Of a DNA stretch of 64,000 bases, positions 34,194 through 43,232 are shown piece by piece. The stretch is taken from NCBI GenBank assembly GCA_001931535.1, contig CP016211.1, positions 12,136,377 through 12,200,376 on the forward strand, written 5' to 3'. The notes under the pieces are model-generated. The model was given only the letters and a program-made list of their open reading frames with translations. It did no database searches and was not told the origin of the DNA. This DNA comes from Minicystis rosea. GTDB taxonomy: Bacteria > Myxococcota_A > Polyangia > Polyangiales > Polyangiaceae. The first letter of the stretch is position 1. Each line of letters begins with the position of its first letter. Both the position numbers and the translations under genes were made by a program.

Positions 34194-35240
34194 ATGAAGC
34201 TCAACGGCAAGGCTCTGGTGGCGGTGGTGATGATGCTCGGTTCGATGGCGGCGATCGGCTGCAAGAAGGCCGACGACTCGATCGCACAGCAGCCGGATGT
34301 CGCTCCGGTCGAGCAGGGCGCCGCGACGACGACCGATGGGGCGGCGGCGGGCGAGTCGACCAAGGCGACCGAGGAGCGCACGGCGGTGACGGTGGCCGTC
34401 AACGCGCGGCCTGCTCCGCCGGCGCTGCGAGAGGAGCAGCCCGGTCGCGCGCCCAGCGCTCGCCACCTCTGGCAGCGCGGTTACTGGCGCTACGAGGAGC
34501 CGCGCGCCGTCTACGTCTGGGTGCCCGGCTATTGGGAGGACACGGCGATCTACGCGCCGATGGCGCCCCCCGCGGTGATTCACGAGGAGATCGGCTATGC
34601 GCCGAGCGCCGACTACTTCTACGTGCCTGGCTACTGGCGCTACAGCGGTCGTGAGTACGTGTGGATGTCGGGCCATTGGAGCCTGCGTCGCGAGGCCGGC
34701 CTGTACTACCGCCCGCGTTGGGTGAGCGTGAATGGTCGGTGGGAGTCGCGTGTGGAGCGCTGGGACGATCGTCGGATTTCGGTTTGGGAGCGCCGGCACC
34801 GGGAGCACGCGGAGCGCAATCAAGCGGATCGCAGCCGTCAGGATCGCGATCACGGCGACCGCCCAAAGCGCGAGCAGAGCGATCGCAACCGCGCCGATCA
34901 CGACCGCGCCGATCGCGATCACGCGAACCGCGATCACGCCGATCGCGACCACGCGAACCGCGATCATGCCGATCGCGATCGCGATCAAAAGCCGGCTCGT
35001 CCTCGGGCGGACGCTTCACCGGCTCGTCCCGCGGCTGAGCGCCCGACCGCGGCCGAGCGCCCGAGCGCTCCCCGGCAGGAGGCGAAGCCTGCTCCCGACG
35101 CTCGGCCCCGGCCGGCGCAGGTGGAGGTCGATCGACGGACGGCCGTCAACCAGGTGAAGCCGCAGCCGCAGCGCGTGCAGTCGACGAGCAGCAAGCCGAT
35201 TCCCACCCGCGCGACGGCCACGCGGCCCACCCGCGGCTGA
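34194..35240 (+). CDS. YXWXGXW-repeat lipoprotein with His/Arg/Asp-rich repeats
   Basis: 348 aa. A lipoprotein signal (lipobox AAIGC, Cys23) is followed by tandem aromatic motifs (WQRGYWRYEEP, YVWVPGYWED, YVPGYWRYSG, WMSGHWSLR) of the YXWXGXW type, a beta-rich repeat with unknown partner. Residues about 215-260 are a low-complexity block repeating DRDHANRDHADRD, encoded by GATCGCGATCACGC units. A Pro/Ala/Arg tail follows. The N-terminal part is anchored in the outer membrane by lipid, and the charged repeat may bind metal or polyanions (inference). A long upstream extension of the frame lacks a signal peptide. Confidence 0.78.
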   Translation: MKLNGKALVAVVMMLGSMAAIGCKKADDSIAQQPDVAPVEQGAATTTDGAAAGESTKATEERTAVTVAVNARPAPPALREEQPGRAPSARHLWQRGYWRYEEPRAVYVWVPGYWEDTAIYAPMAPPAVIHEEIGYAPSADYFYVPGYWRYSGREYVWMSGHWSLRREAGLYYRPRWVSVNGRWESRVERWDDRRISVWERRHREHAERNQADRSRQDRDHGDRPKREQSDRNRADHDRADRDHANRDHADRDHANRDHADRDRDQKPARPRADASPARPAAERPTAAERPSAPRQEAKPAPDARPRPAQVEVDRRTAVNQVKPQPQRVQSTSSKPIPTRATATRPTRG

Positions 35241-35244
35241 TCGA

Positions 35245-36558
35245 TCAGCGCGACCGCGAGAGCGGCACCTTCGGATCGAGCGCGTCGCGCAAACGCACAC
35301 CCTTCGCGCCGAGCGCCGGCGCCAGCCGGCGCAGGCGGCCGATCACCACACCCCAAGCCACCCCATCCACGACCCGACGCCGCACCCGGCGCAGCCGGCG
35401 CGCGGCGTTGGCTAACGTATCGATCGCAGCGGGATCGAGCGTCTCGGGCTCATCGGCGTCGCGCAGCGGACCGAGCACCGATGTGATCGCGGTGCTCGCG
35501 CTCGACAGCACTTGATCGGGGCTGCCATCCATCGCGGGCTCGTTCGGATCTTCGGCCCACCCATCCGCATCCAAGCCCTGTCTCTCCGCTTCGGCGAGCT
35601 GATCCGCGAGCACGCGATCGGCACGCTGCGCGCCCTCGGCCCACGAGCGTGGGGCCGAAGCTCCGCGCGTGCGGAGCTCGGATAAATCCCAAGGGCGAGC
35701 GGTGAGCTGCAGCGCGCGCACCGAGCCGGGCCAGAAGGTCTTGGCGAGATCGGAGAGACGGCGCGCGATCACGCCGATGCGGCGATGCACGTCACGCTCG
35801 TGCGGCAGCGCGTCCTCGAAGCTTCGCGCTCGACAGATCCAGACCAGGAGAGAGGTACGCTGCCGTTGCGGCGCGAGGCGGGCGAAGCTCGAGAGCTGCG
35901 CTTCCACGCCGTCGAGGATCGCGTCGAGCGCAGCGAGCGCCTCCGCGGTCGAAGGGCGCTCGCGCTCCGCGCTTGCTTCGTCGGGACGGGCTTCGCTCGC
36001 TTGCTCTACAGGAGCAGGCGGCGGCGGGCTCGGCGCGGGCATCACCGATGGCATCGTCTCCGTCGTCGCATCGACGGGAGCCTCGAACGCCATGCTCTGC
36101 TCGGGCGGTGTGAGCGCGGGCTGTGTGATCGGGGACGTCGTGATCGCAGGAGGGGCGATCGCGGGCTGCGTGATCGTGGGGGATGCGATCGCGGGCTGCG
36201 TGATCGTGGGGGGCGTGATCGCGGCCGGCGTCATCGCGGGTTGCGTGATCGCCGGGACCGCGAGCAGCGCCGGCATCGCGACGGAGGGCGCCTCAACACC
36301 CGAGCGCAGGAGGGTAGGGGGCTGGTCGCGTTCGGCTTCTGCGGCGACGGCGTTCGCCAGCAGCAGTCGCGCGACGTGAGAGGGAAGCATCGCGGCGGCT
36401 GCATCCGCGAGCGCTTCGTCTTCGTTGTCCCCACGGCCCAACCAACGTTCGCGTTCGCGGATGACGAGGCACTCGACCCATCCTTCCGTGCGGAAGAGGA
36501 TTTCGTACCCAGCCGCCGACAGGAGCGCGCGCAGCGCTATTTGTGAGGGCGGCGACAT
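35245..36558 (-). CDS. Hypothetical protein with ITQPAI repeats
   Basis: 437 aa, family not recognised. The first 75 residues are a compact domain (IALRALLSAAGYEILFRTEGWVECL...), resembling a small dsRBD-like or restriction-fold unit only loosely. Residues about 105-165 repeat a 5-6-residue motif (PAITQPAMTPAAITPPTIT), encoded by GATCGCGGGCTGCGTGATCG units. The C-terminal 220 residues are helical, with many Arg/Asp/Leu (LAPQRQRTSLLVWICRA; ANAARRLRRVRRRVV). No signal or membrane span. It converges with the YXWXGXW gene, with 4 bp between the stops. Confidence 0.65.
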   Translation of the reverse strand: MSPPSQIALRALLSAAGYEILFRTEGWVECLVIRERERWLGRGDNEDEALADAAAAMLPSHVARLLLANAVAAEAERDQPPTLLRSGVEAPSVAMPALLAVPAITQPAMTPAAITPPTITQPAIASPTITQPAIAPPAITTSPITQPALTPPEQSMAFEAPVDATTETMPSVMPAPSPPPPAPVEQASEARPDEASAERERPSTAEALAALDAILDGVEAQLSSFARLAPQRQRTSLLVWICRARSFEDALPHERDVHRRIGVIARRLSDLAKTFWPGSVRALQLTARPWDLSELRTRGASAPRSWAEGAQRADRVLADQLAEAERQGLDADGWAEDPNEPAMDGSPDQVLSSASTAITSVLGPLRDADEPETLDPAAIDTLANAARRLRRVRRRVVDGVAWGVVIGRLRRLAPALGAKGVRLRDALDPKVPLSRSR

Positions 36559-36865
36559 CGGATGTCTCGCCCATATCACGCCTGTTTCCTTCGTGCGGTA
36601 TTCTTGCTTACCGCACGGCCGTCAGACTCGTGCTCTCCGTGTCCCTCGTGCCGGACGCCTGCACGACCGTAGCCGCGGGGCCGTTGGTGTTCGCTGCGTT
36701 GACGCACGAATTGGTCTTTCGTCAGTAGGGGATACACGTGAGCGCGCGAGGGCTGCATTTCCCGCGGATTGGGCGCGTTTTGGGGGCGGCCTGCGCGTTG
36801 CTGTGGAGGGCCTCCGCGGTTCGCGACGGCGCATCGTCGCGGACGAGAAAGGACGGGCTCGCATC
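36559..36865. other. Divergent upstream region
   Basis: 307 bp between the ITQPAI-repeat protein and the plus-strand lipoprotein gene. It should hold both promoters. A plus-strand frame at 36543-36728 (61 codons) has no protein features. I see no repeat or strong hairpin here. Confidence 0.4.
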
Positions 36866-37312
36866 ATGAAGCGCAACACGGAGTGGCTTTTGGCGGCGAT
36901 GGTGGTCGGGATGCTGGGGGCGACGGGCTGCAAAGGTCCGACCGATGAGGCGGTGCGTGATGACGGCACCGCCAGCGCCGCGTCCGCTCCGGAGCCGCCG
37001 GCAGAAGAGCCGAGGAGCGCGGCAGCTCCCGGGAGCGTCGCGGATCCCGGGCGCGCCGCCTCCGAAGCACCGGCGGGGAGCCCGACGATTTCAGCGGACG
37101 ATCTCGGGCCGCTGCTCGGGGTCGGCGCCGACTTCATCGGTCGCACGGCGTCCCGCATGCGCGCCGCCTATGATCGTGCCGAACGCCGACGCGAACGGAT
37201 GCACGAACGACGCGAGCAACGTCGCGAGCGTCAGGGCGCGACGTTCAACCGTCGTGGCCCGCGCCGCGATCAGGGCGCTCCATGCGAGAGCGGATCGCCG
37301 GAACGAGGTTGA
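36866..37312 (+). CDS. Small lipoprotein with charged C-terminus
   Basis: 148 aa. Signal with lipobox GATGC (Cys22), then an Ala/Pro/Glu-rich linker (about 30-75), then a short conserved-looking stretch (ISADDLGPLLGVGADFIGR). It ends in a highly charged helix rich in Arg/Glu (RAERRRERMHERREQRRER). Start ATG 36866 is preceded by AAAGGACGG. Function unknown. It is part of a run of exported proteins with Arg-rich parts (34194-38255). Confidence 0.7.
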   Translation: MKRNTEWLLAAMVVGMLGATGCKGPTDEAVRDDGTASAASAPEPPAEEPRSAAAPGSVADPGRAASEAPAGSPTISADDLGPLLGVGADFIGRTASRMRAAYDRAERRRERMHERREQRRERQGATFNRRGPRRDQGAPCESGSPERG

Positions 37313-37541
37313 GCGTGGCCGACGAGGCCCCGTTCGAAACCTCACGACGGGACCGGTAGCGCGCTGACGGTCTCGAAGATTTGCCCCAGTTTCCGCGGCA
37401 AAAGAGCGTGGCATGTGGACTGCATTACGAAACTGGCGGCGAGCTTGCGTTGTGCTCGCCGCTTGTTCGCGTTGCCGTCTGGCGCGTGCGCGCCGTCTTG
37501 CGCGCGAGCGCCGAGGTTTGTCGTCTTCTCAAGGAGCCCTC

Positions 37542-38255
37542 ATGCGCACGACCATGTTCATCTCCACGCTGTTCGCGGTCACTCTCTTCGGCGGTGCGGC
37601 GCTCGCCGAAAGGCCTCAAGGTTCGGGGTTCGATCGGGTGCGCCCGCGCGGTGACGTGGTGGACAAGAGCTACCGTCACATCGATCGCGCCGGTCGTGTG
37701 AGCGCGCCGCGCGAGATCCAGCGCGTGGGGGCTCCGGCGTCGCGTGTCCTCCCCGATCGGGCCGGCTCCCGCGTGAGCTGCTCCGACACGGGCGCCGATT
37801 GCCCGACGAACCAGCGCGGCGCGCGCGCGAACGCCGGTGAGGCGGGCGCGGCGCGGGCCGATCGCGCCACGCGCGCGCCGGCGTTCCTCGACAAGATCCT
37901 CGGCAGCGAGCGCACCAGCTTCAACGAGGCCGGTGAAGCGCAGGGCATGTCGAGCCGCGCCGTGAAGCGCGTCTGGGCCGCCGCCGCCGCGGACCGATCG
38001 AGCGGAGGCACGGTCGCTCTGGCGCAGCAGACGCAGCGACCGCGCACCGAGCTGCAGGCCTCGCAGAACCGCGCGGTCTGCAACGAGGGCGGTGAGTGCT
38101 CGGTGTCGAGCAAAGCGTCGAAGAAGGAGTGGTCGTACACCGCCATCAAGGCCGGCACGTGGCGCGGCCCCGAGGCGAAGCAGCCGTCGGCCGCGGAGCG
38201 CAAGCTCTCCGAGATGCGATCCGTCAAGGCGAGCGACGCCAAGTCGAAGCCCTGA
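37542..38255 (+). CDS. Secreted basic protein of unknown function
   Basis: 237 aa with a clear signal peptide (MRTTMFISTLFAVTLFGGAALA) and a good Shine-Dalgarno (AAGGAG, 37531-37536). The mature part is basic and Ala/Arg/Ser-rich, with two Cys pairs (SCSDTGADC and AVCNEGGECSV) that could each close a small loop. No family recognised. The upstream open frame to 37413 is not needed. A very strong hairpin follows the stop. Confidence 0.72.
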   Translation: MRTTMFISTLFAVTLFGGAALAERPQGSGFDRVRPRGDVVDKSYRHIDRAGRVSAPREIQRVGAPASRVLPDRAGSRVSCSDTGADCPTNQRGARANAGEAGAARADRATRAPAFLDKILGSERTSFNEAGEAQGMSSRAVKRVWAAAAADRSSGGTVALAQQTQRPRTELQASQNRAVCNEGGECSVSSKASKKEWSYTAIKAGTWRGPEAKQPSAAERKLSEMRSVKASDAKSKP

Positions 38256-38270
38256 CGATCGGAAAGCCCC

Positions 38271-38329
38271 GCTCGATCGATCAAGCGCCCATCGAGGCTG
38301 CCGCTTCGATGGGCGCTGCTCGATCGAGC
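38271..38329. terminator. Long hairpin after the secreted basic protein gene
   Basis: A near-perfect inverted repeat: outer arms GCTCGATCGA / TCGATCGAGC (10 bp), inner arms AGCGCCCATCGA / TCGATGGGCGCT (12 bp), a small internal loop and a 10-nt apical loop. It begins 15 bp after the stop at 38255 and ends 44 bp before the homoserine kinase ATG. No T-run. Probably a transcript end, or an mRNA-stabilising or regulatory structure in front of the kinase gene. Confidence 0.65.
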
Positions 38330-38373
38330 GAACGTGCCTGGCACCCGCTCCGCGATCGATCTACGTCGCGGCC

Positions 38374-39345
38374 ATGGCCCTGCTCACCCCGATTTCGCTC
38401 GATGATGCGCGCCGCCTGGGCGCGGGCTACGGCCTCGACGTCGCGGCCGTCCGCCCGATCCTCGCTGGCAGCGTCAACACCAACATCGAGCTGACCCTCG
38501 CCGGCGGCGGCCGGGCGTTCCTGCGCGTGTACGAGGAGCAGACGCTCTCGACCGCTGCGAATGAGGCGCGGGTGCTCGCGCACCTCGCCGCGCACGGTGT
38601 CGCGACACCGCGACCGATGCCCCTCACGTCGCAGCCCGAGACCTTCATCTCCGCGCACGCGGGCAAGCCGGTCGCCGTGTTTCCCTGGGTGAAGGGCGAG
38701 ATGCTCTGTCAGGCGAGCGTGACGCCCGACGCCGCGATGCAGGTCGGGGAAGCGCTCGCGCGTGTGCACGTCGCGGGCGCGTCGCTCGCGAATGCACCGC
38801 CGAGCCGGTTCGATGTCGCGCGCCTCCAAGGACGCATCCGCTCGCTTCGATCCATGGAGGTGCCGGCCGAGATCGCGGCCGTGGTCGAGCGCCTCGCAGC
38901 GCGGCTCGAACGCTACGCGACGCGAGCGCCCGGGTCGGATGGAGCGGGGCTCGTCCACGGTGATCTCTTCCGTGACAACGTGCTCTGGAAGGATGGTCGC
39001 ATCGCGGCGCTCCTCGACTTCGAGAGCGCCTCGCACGAAAGCTACCCCTTCGACCTCATGGTCACGATCCTCGCGTGGTGCTTCAACGAGCGGCTGGACC
39101 CGGCGCTCGCGCGCGCCATGGCACAGGGATACGCGCGCGTTCGTCCACTGCCGGAGGCCGAGGTCGAGCGCTTGTACGACGAGGGCAGCTTCGCCGCGCT
39201 GCGCTTCGCGATCACGCGCCTCACGGACTTCGAGCTGCGTCCGCGCGGCACCGGCATCTTCAAAGATTACCGTCGGTTTCTGGCGCGTGCGGAGGCGCTC
39301 GACGCGCTCGGACCGACGGGCCTCGGAACATTCCTGGGCCTATAA
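38374..39345 (+). CDS. thrB: Homoserine kinase-like phosphotransferase (APH fold)
   Basis: 323 aa with the aminoglycoside-phosphotransferase/choline-kinase fold. The glycine loop region (AGSVNTNIELTLAGGGRAFLR), catalytic loop HGDLFRDNVLW and metal-binding DFESASHESYPFDL are present. This pattern and length match the type II homoserine kinases found in Pseudomonas and relatives (threonine biosynthesis: homoserine to O-phosphohomoserine). Other APH-fold kinases remain possible, since no threonine-pathway gene is beside it. ATG 38374 starts at MALLTPISLDD. Confidence 0.75.
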   Translation: MALLTPISLDDARRLGAGYGLDVAAVRPILAGSVNTNIELTLAGGGRAFLRVYEEQTLSTAANEARVLAHLAAHGVATPRPMPLTSQPETFISAHAGKPVAVFPWVKGEMLCQASVTPDAAMQVGEALARVHVAGASLANAPPSRFDVARLQGRIRSLRSMEVPAEIAAVVERLAARLERYATRAPGSDGAGLVHGDLFRDNVLWKDGRIAALLDFESASHESYPFDLMVTILAWCFNERLDPALARAMAQGYARVRPLPEAEVERLYDEGSFAALRFAITRLTDFELRPRGTGIFKDYRRFLARAEALDALGPTGLGTFLGL

Positions 39346-39420
39346 ACTTCCCCGGAATTTTCACTTCTTTTAACCGTCCCGACGTTGCGCCACCTACCCC
39401 AGGCCGTTACCTTCGCGGTC

Positions 39421-40332
39421 ATGGCACAGGTCGGGCAGCTCGATTTCAAGCGCTTCATCGAGACCAGGAAGGGGCCGCTGCCGGGGCCCCAAGACGAGCC
39501 GCAGGAGGAGGCCGATCGCGGGCACGCTTACGCGTACGTCTCCGACCGCACCACCCGCAGCGCCTTCACCAAGATGAAGCCCGTCGAGCTGGCCGTGACG
39601 GCCGCGGTGCGCATCTTCAAGGCCGCGGGCAAGAGTCAGCTGCTCGGCAACGCCGTCCGCGTCGGTCCGAAGCAGTTCCCCCGCGTGCACAACCTCGTGC
39701 AGCAGTGCGCGGACACGCTCGGGATCACGCCGCCGACGCTCTACATCACCAACAGCCCGGTGATGAACGCGATGACGTTCGGCACCAACGACGACTCGTT
39801 CATCATCGTCCACTCCGCGCTCATCGATTACTTCTCCGACGAAGAGCTCCTCAGCGTCATCGGCCACGAGGCCGGCCACATCCACAACAACCACGTCGTG
39901 TACCTGACGGCGCTCTACTACCTCAGGAACATGGCCTCGATCTTCCTGAAGTGGATCGTCTATCCGGCGGAGATCGCGCTCTCCGGTTGGATGCGGCGCG
40001 CGGAGATCACGTGTGATCGCGCGGGGCTCCTCTGCTGCAAGGACGTCGACGTCTCGCGGCGCGCGCTGGCCAAGCTCGCGCTCGGATCGAGCAAGCTCCA
40101 CAACGAGCTGAACATCGAAGCGTTCGCCGATCAGTACGAAGAGGGGAAGGAGAGCGTGGGGCGCTACGCGGAGATGACCGCGAGCCATCCGTGGATCGCG
40201 AAGCGCCTCAAAGCCCTGTCGGTCTTCTCCGAGACCGAGCTTTATCGGCGGCACGCCGACTTCGGCGCCGGCGGTCTGACCGTCGAGCAGGCGGACGAGA
40301 AGGTCCACGAGATCATCAAGGTCATCGGATAG
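39421..40332 (+). CDS. M48-family metallopeptidase
   Basis: 303 aa. The zinc site is HEAGH (H149, E150, H153) with the third ligand Glu in the downstream MRRAEITCDRAG helix (E195), as in HtpX/Ste24-type peptidases. One or two hydrophobic helices (ALYYLRNMASIFLKWIV) flank the site, so membrane association is likely. This family cleaves misfolded or membrane proteins. It lies 5 bp upstream of a dynamin-like GTPase gene, which suggests a common membrane-maintenance role. ATG 39421 is preferred over 39385. Confidence 0.88.
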   Translation: MAQVGQLDFKRFIETRKGPLPGPQDEPQEEADRGHAYAYVSDRTTRSAFTKMKPVELAVTAAVRIFKAAGKSQLLGNAVRVGPKQFPRVHNLVQQCADTLGITPPTLYITNSPVMNAMTFGTNDDSFIIVHSALIDYFSDEELLSVIGHEAGHIHNNHVVYLTALYYLRNMASIFLKWIVYPAEIALSGWMRRAEITCDRAGLLCCKDVDVSRRALAKLALGSSKLHNELNIEAFADQYEEGKESVGRYAEMTASHPWIAKRLKALSVFSETELYRRHADFGAGGLTVEQADEKVHEIIKVIG

Positions 40333-40337
40333 GATAG

Positions 40338-42200
40338 GTGCCCACCATGCTCGAGAGCTTCCATCAACGGCGTGACGACGTGCTCGGCGCGCTGCGCGAT
40401 CTGATGAACCTGGCCGAGCGCGTCGGCGCCAAATCCCTGGGCGCGCACCTCGGCGAAGACCTCGTGAAGAAGCTCGAGGCGGACCGCTTCCACCTCGTGG
40501 TCGTCGGCGAGTTCAACCATGGCAAGTCGACGTTCGTGAACGCGCTGCTCGGCGCGAACGTGCTACCGACGGGCGTCACGCCCACGACGGCGGTGATTCA
40601 CCACCTCGAGTATTCTGCCGAGCCGCGGGCCGAGGTGGTCTTCGCCTCCGACAAGCGCGTGCCGCTGCCCTTCGATCAGGTGCGATCGTTCTCCGTGGGC
40701 GGCGAGAAGGCGCCGCATCACTCGGTGGGCGAGGTGCAGCAGGCGCCGGCTTCCTCGGACGAGGTGAAGCACATCGAGGTCGGTTATCCCGCCGAGATGC
40801 TGCGCGAGCGCATCGTCCTCGTGGACACGCCAGGCGTGAACGATCTCTCGCTCCAGCGCGCCGACATCACCTACAGCTACATCCCGCGATCGGATGCGGT
40901 GTTGTTCCTGCTCGACGCGGGGCAGCCGCTCAAGGAGAGCGAGCGCGTCTTCTTGCAGGACAAGCTGCTCGGGCAGTCGCGCGACAAGATCGTGTTCGTC
41001 GTCACGAAGCGCGACATCTGGGACGAGGCCGAGCAGAAGGAGGCGCTCGCGTACGTGCGCACCGAGCTCGCCAAGCTGGTGAAGAACCCGGTGCTCTTCG
41101 CGGTGTCGGCGGAGCAGGCGCTCGACGGCAACGTGACCGCGAGCGGGATGCCGGAGATGCTCGGGCACCTGACCAAGTTCCTGGCCGACGAGCGCGGGCG
41201 CATCTTGCTCGACAACGCGCTCGGCGAAGGGCTCGCGTCGGCGGGCATGTTGAAGAAGGGCGTGGATGCGCGGCGCCGCGCGGCGGCGATGTCGGCCGAA
41301 GAGCTGGAGCGCCGGATCACGCTTCTGGAGAAGGACCTCGCGGGCCAGTCGCGCACCATCGAGGAGCGGCGCGCGGGCATTCGCGAGGAGGTGTCGGCGA
41401 TCCGCGCGTGGGTGCGGCGCGATCTCGAGCACTTCGTCGACGACGTGATCAAGCAGCTCCCGGAGATGATCGACGGCGCGTCCGGCGACGAGCTGAAGCG
41501 ACACCTCGGATCCTATCTGCAGAAGACGTTCACCGACTGGGCGCAGGCGGAGACGAAGGAGATCGGCACGGCGCTCGAGGCGCTCGCCGAGAAGACGATC
41601 GCGCTCGTGCGCGAGGACGCGCAGGACGTGGCGAAGCGAGTGGGCGAGGCGCTCGGCGGCGACATGAAGGCGCCGGACGCATCGGTCGACACGTTCGGAT
41701 ACGACATGGGCGTGGTGGCGCTCGGCATCCTCGGTCTCGGGGTGATGCTCTCGAACCCGCTGCTCGGCGGTGCGTTGGCGCTCGCGGCGCCGGTGCTCGC
41801 CGTCTACGTGCGCGGCAAGGTCGAGACCGAGATGAAGAAGAAGGCCAAGGAGATGGCGCCGCAGGCCATCCGCGAGGCGGCCGCGCGCGTCGGCCCGAAG
41901 CTCGAGGAGATGATCAACGAGTTCGCTTCGCGGCTCGATGCGTGGGTGGTGACGGCCGGGGAGGAGCTGCACCGCGAGGTGATCGAGGTGCTCTCGTCCG
42001 CCCGCGCGGAGAAGGCGTCGCAGAAGCCGGGTGTGGATTCGTCGATGAAGACCTGCGACGAGCAGGCTCAGGCGCTCACCGGCATCACGTCGCGGCTCGA
42101 AGGGCTGCGCAGCGCGCTCTGGACGCCCGCGAATGGGGAGTCGAAGGATCTGCCCCCGCCGCTGCCGACGACGCCCAACGCGCCCGGAGGCAGCGCCTGA
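40338..42200 (+). CDS. Dynamin-like GTPase
   Basis: 620 aa. GTP-binding motifs: P-loop GEFNHGKST (57-65), switch-I Thr in TGVTPTTAV, DTPGVND (G3) and TKRD (G4). Helical stalk segments follow (AEELERRITLLEKDLAGQSR), with a hydrophobic stretch at about 455-495 (GVVALGILGLGVMLSNPLLGG) that may be the membrane paddle or anchor. Another coiled segment and a Pro-rich tail end the protein. Bacterial dynamin-like proteins of this length remodel or repair membranes. It is probably co-transcribed with the M48 peptidase gene, and a hairpin follows its stop. Confidence 0.88.
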   Translation: MPTMLESFHQRRDDVLGALRDLMNLAERVGAKSLGAHLGEDLVKKLEADRFHLVVVGEFNHGKSTFVNALLGANVLPTGVTPTTAVIHHLEYSAEPRAEVVFASDKRVPLPFDQVRSFSVGGEKAPHHSVGEVQQAPASSDEVKHIEVGYPAEMLRERIVLVDTPGVNDLSLQRADITYSYIPRSDAVLFLLDAGQPLKESERVFLQDKLLGQSRDKIVFVVTKRDIWDEAEQKEALAYVRTELAKLVKNPVLFAVSAEQALDGNVTASGMPEMLGHLTKFLADERGRILLDNALGEGLASAGMLKKGVDARRRAAAMSAEELERRITLLEKDLAGQSRTIEERRAGIREEVSAIRAWVRRDLEHFVDDVIKQLPEMIDGASGDELKRHLGSYLQKTFTDWAQAETKEIGTALEALAEKTIALVREDAQDVAKRVGEALGGDMKAPDASVDTFGYDMGVVALGILGLGVMLSNPLLGGALALAAPVLAVYVRGKVETEMKKKAKEMAPQAIREAAARVGPKLEEMINEFASRLDAWVVTAGEELHREVIEVLSSARAEKASQKPGVDSSMKTCDEQAQALTGITSRLEGLRSALWTPANGESKDLPPPLPTTPNAPGGSA

Positions 42201-42211
42201 TCCGCGCGGCT

Positions 42212-42239
42212 GGACATCTGCTCGCGAGGGCAGATGTCC
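42212..42239 (+). terminator. Hairpin downstream of dynamin-like gene
   Basis: A 10-bp perfect stem (GGACATCTGC / GCAGATGTCC) with an 8-nt loop, 11 bp after the stop at 42200. The arms extend imperfectly (GCGCGGCT / GGCGCG). No T-run. Confidence 0.55.
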
Positions 42240-42356
42240 GGCGCGTGGGCGCGTCACGGCATGGCCCTTGGGACGCTCGGTGAAGGCGTGATGGAGGCGT
42301 GAAAGCGTGAGGGCAAATCGTGCCTCTCTGCACGACCCGCGCTAACGTAGTCGGCC

Positions 42357-43232
42357 ATGACGGAGGTGGTTTCGGGCCTCACGTTCCTCGTGACGGCCTT
42401 GCTCTACGCGAGCGCCAGCGGGCTCTTTTATCTCGACGTCGCGCGGGCGCGCGGCCCGAGGGAGCTGCCGACAGCGCCGCTCGGCAGGCCCGGCCTGGCG
42501 CCTGGGCTCCTGACGGGCGCCGCCATCGGTCACGCGGCGTACGTCGGCCTCGCCAGCTTCGTCGCCCACGTCTGCCCGATTTACTCGGTCCATTTCATTC
42601 TCTCGGTGGCCTCGCTGTTCGCCAGCGCCGCCTACCTCACGCTGCGGCGGCGCTTCCGCATCGATGCGCTCGGGCTGCTCGTCGCGCCGCTCGGGCTCGC
42701 GTTCCTCCTCGGCACGTTCTTCCTCGGGAAGCCGACGCCGGCAGCGCGGCTCAGCCCTGTTTTCATCACGCTCCACGTGTTCGCGAACCTGCTCGGCGTG
42801 GCGCTCTTCCTCCTCGCCGGTGGCGCGGCGGCGCTCTATCTCGTGCAGGAGCGGCGCCTCAAAGAGAAGCGCAAGCCCGGTCGCATGGGGAATCTGCCGC
42901 CGCTCGACACGCTCGACGCCGCGGTGCATCGCTTCCTCGTCGCGGGCTTTCCGTTGCTCACGTTGGGCATCGTCACGGGCACGTATTGGGCGCACAAGCT
43001 GGAGCTCGGCAGCCCGGATGAAGTGATGCGCACCGTGTTCGGGTATGCGACGTGGCTGCTCATCGGTGGGGTGTTGCTCTTGCGCGCGGCGGCAGGTTGG
43101 CGCGGGAGGCGATCGGCGTACGGCACGATCGCGGGGCTCCTCTGCGCCACGGCGGTGCTCGTGATCTACCTCGTGCGGCCGGCCACCGAGCACCGCGCGA
43201 CGGTGACGACGACGGAGCTCGCACACCCGTGA
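42357..43232 (+). CDS. CcsA/HemX-like cytochrome c assembly membrane protein
   Basis: 291 aa with about eight membrane spans. It belongs to the CcsA/HemX/CcmC-like family (heme handling for cytochrome c maturation, or HemA control). The segment with conserved His and Trp (VTGTYWAHKLELGSPDEV) is the periplasmic WWD-like region in reduced form, and His in FITLHVFANLL fits a heme ligand. The stop overlaps the GTG start of hemA (GTGA), a gene order known from Bacillus hemAX and several proteobacteria. Confidence 0.85.
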   Translation: MTEVVSGLTFLVTALLYASASGLFYLDVARARGPRELPTAPLGRPGLAPGLLTGAAIGHAAYVGLASFVAHVCPIYSVHFILSVASLFASAAYLTLRRRFRIDALGLLVAPLGLAFLLGTFFLGKPTPAARLSPVFITLHVFANLLGVALFLLAGGAAALYLVQERRLKEKRKPGRMGNLPPLDTLDAAVHRFLVAGFPLLTLGIVTGTYWAHKLELGSPDEVMRTVFGYATWLLIGGVLLLRAAAGWRGRRSAYGTIAGLLCATAVLVIYLVRPATEHRATVTTTELAHP

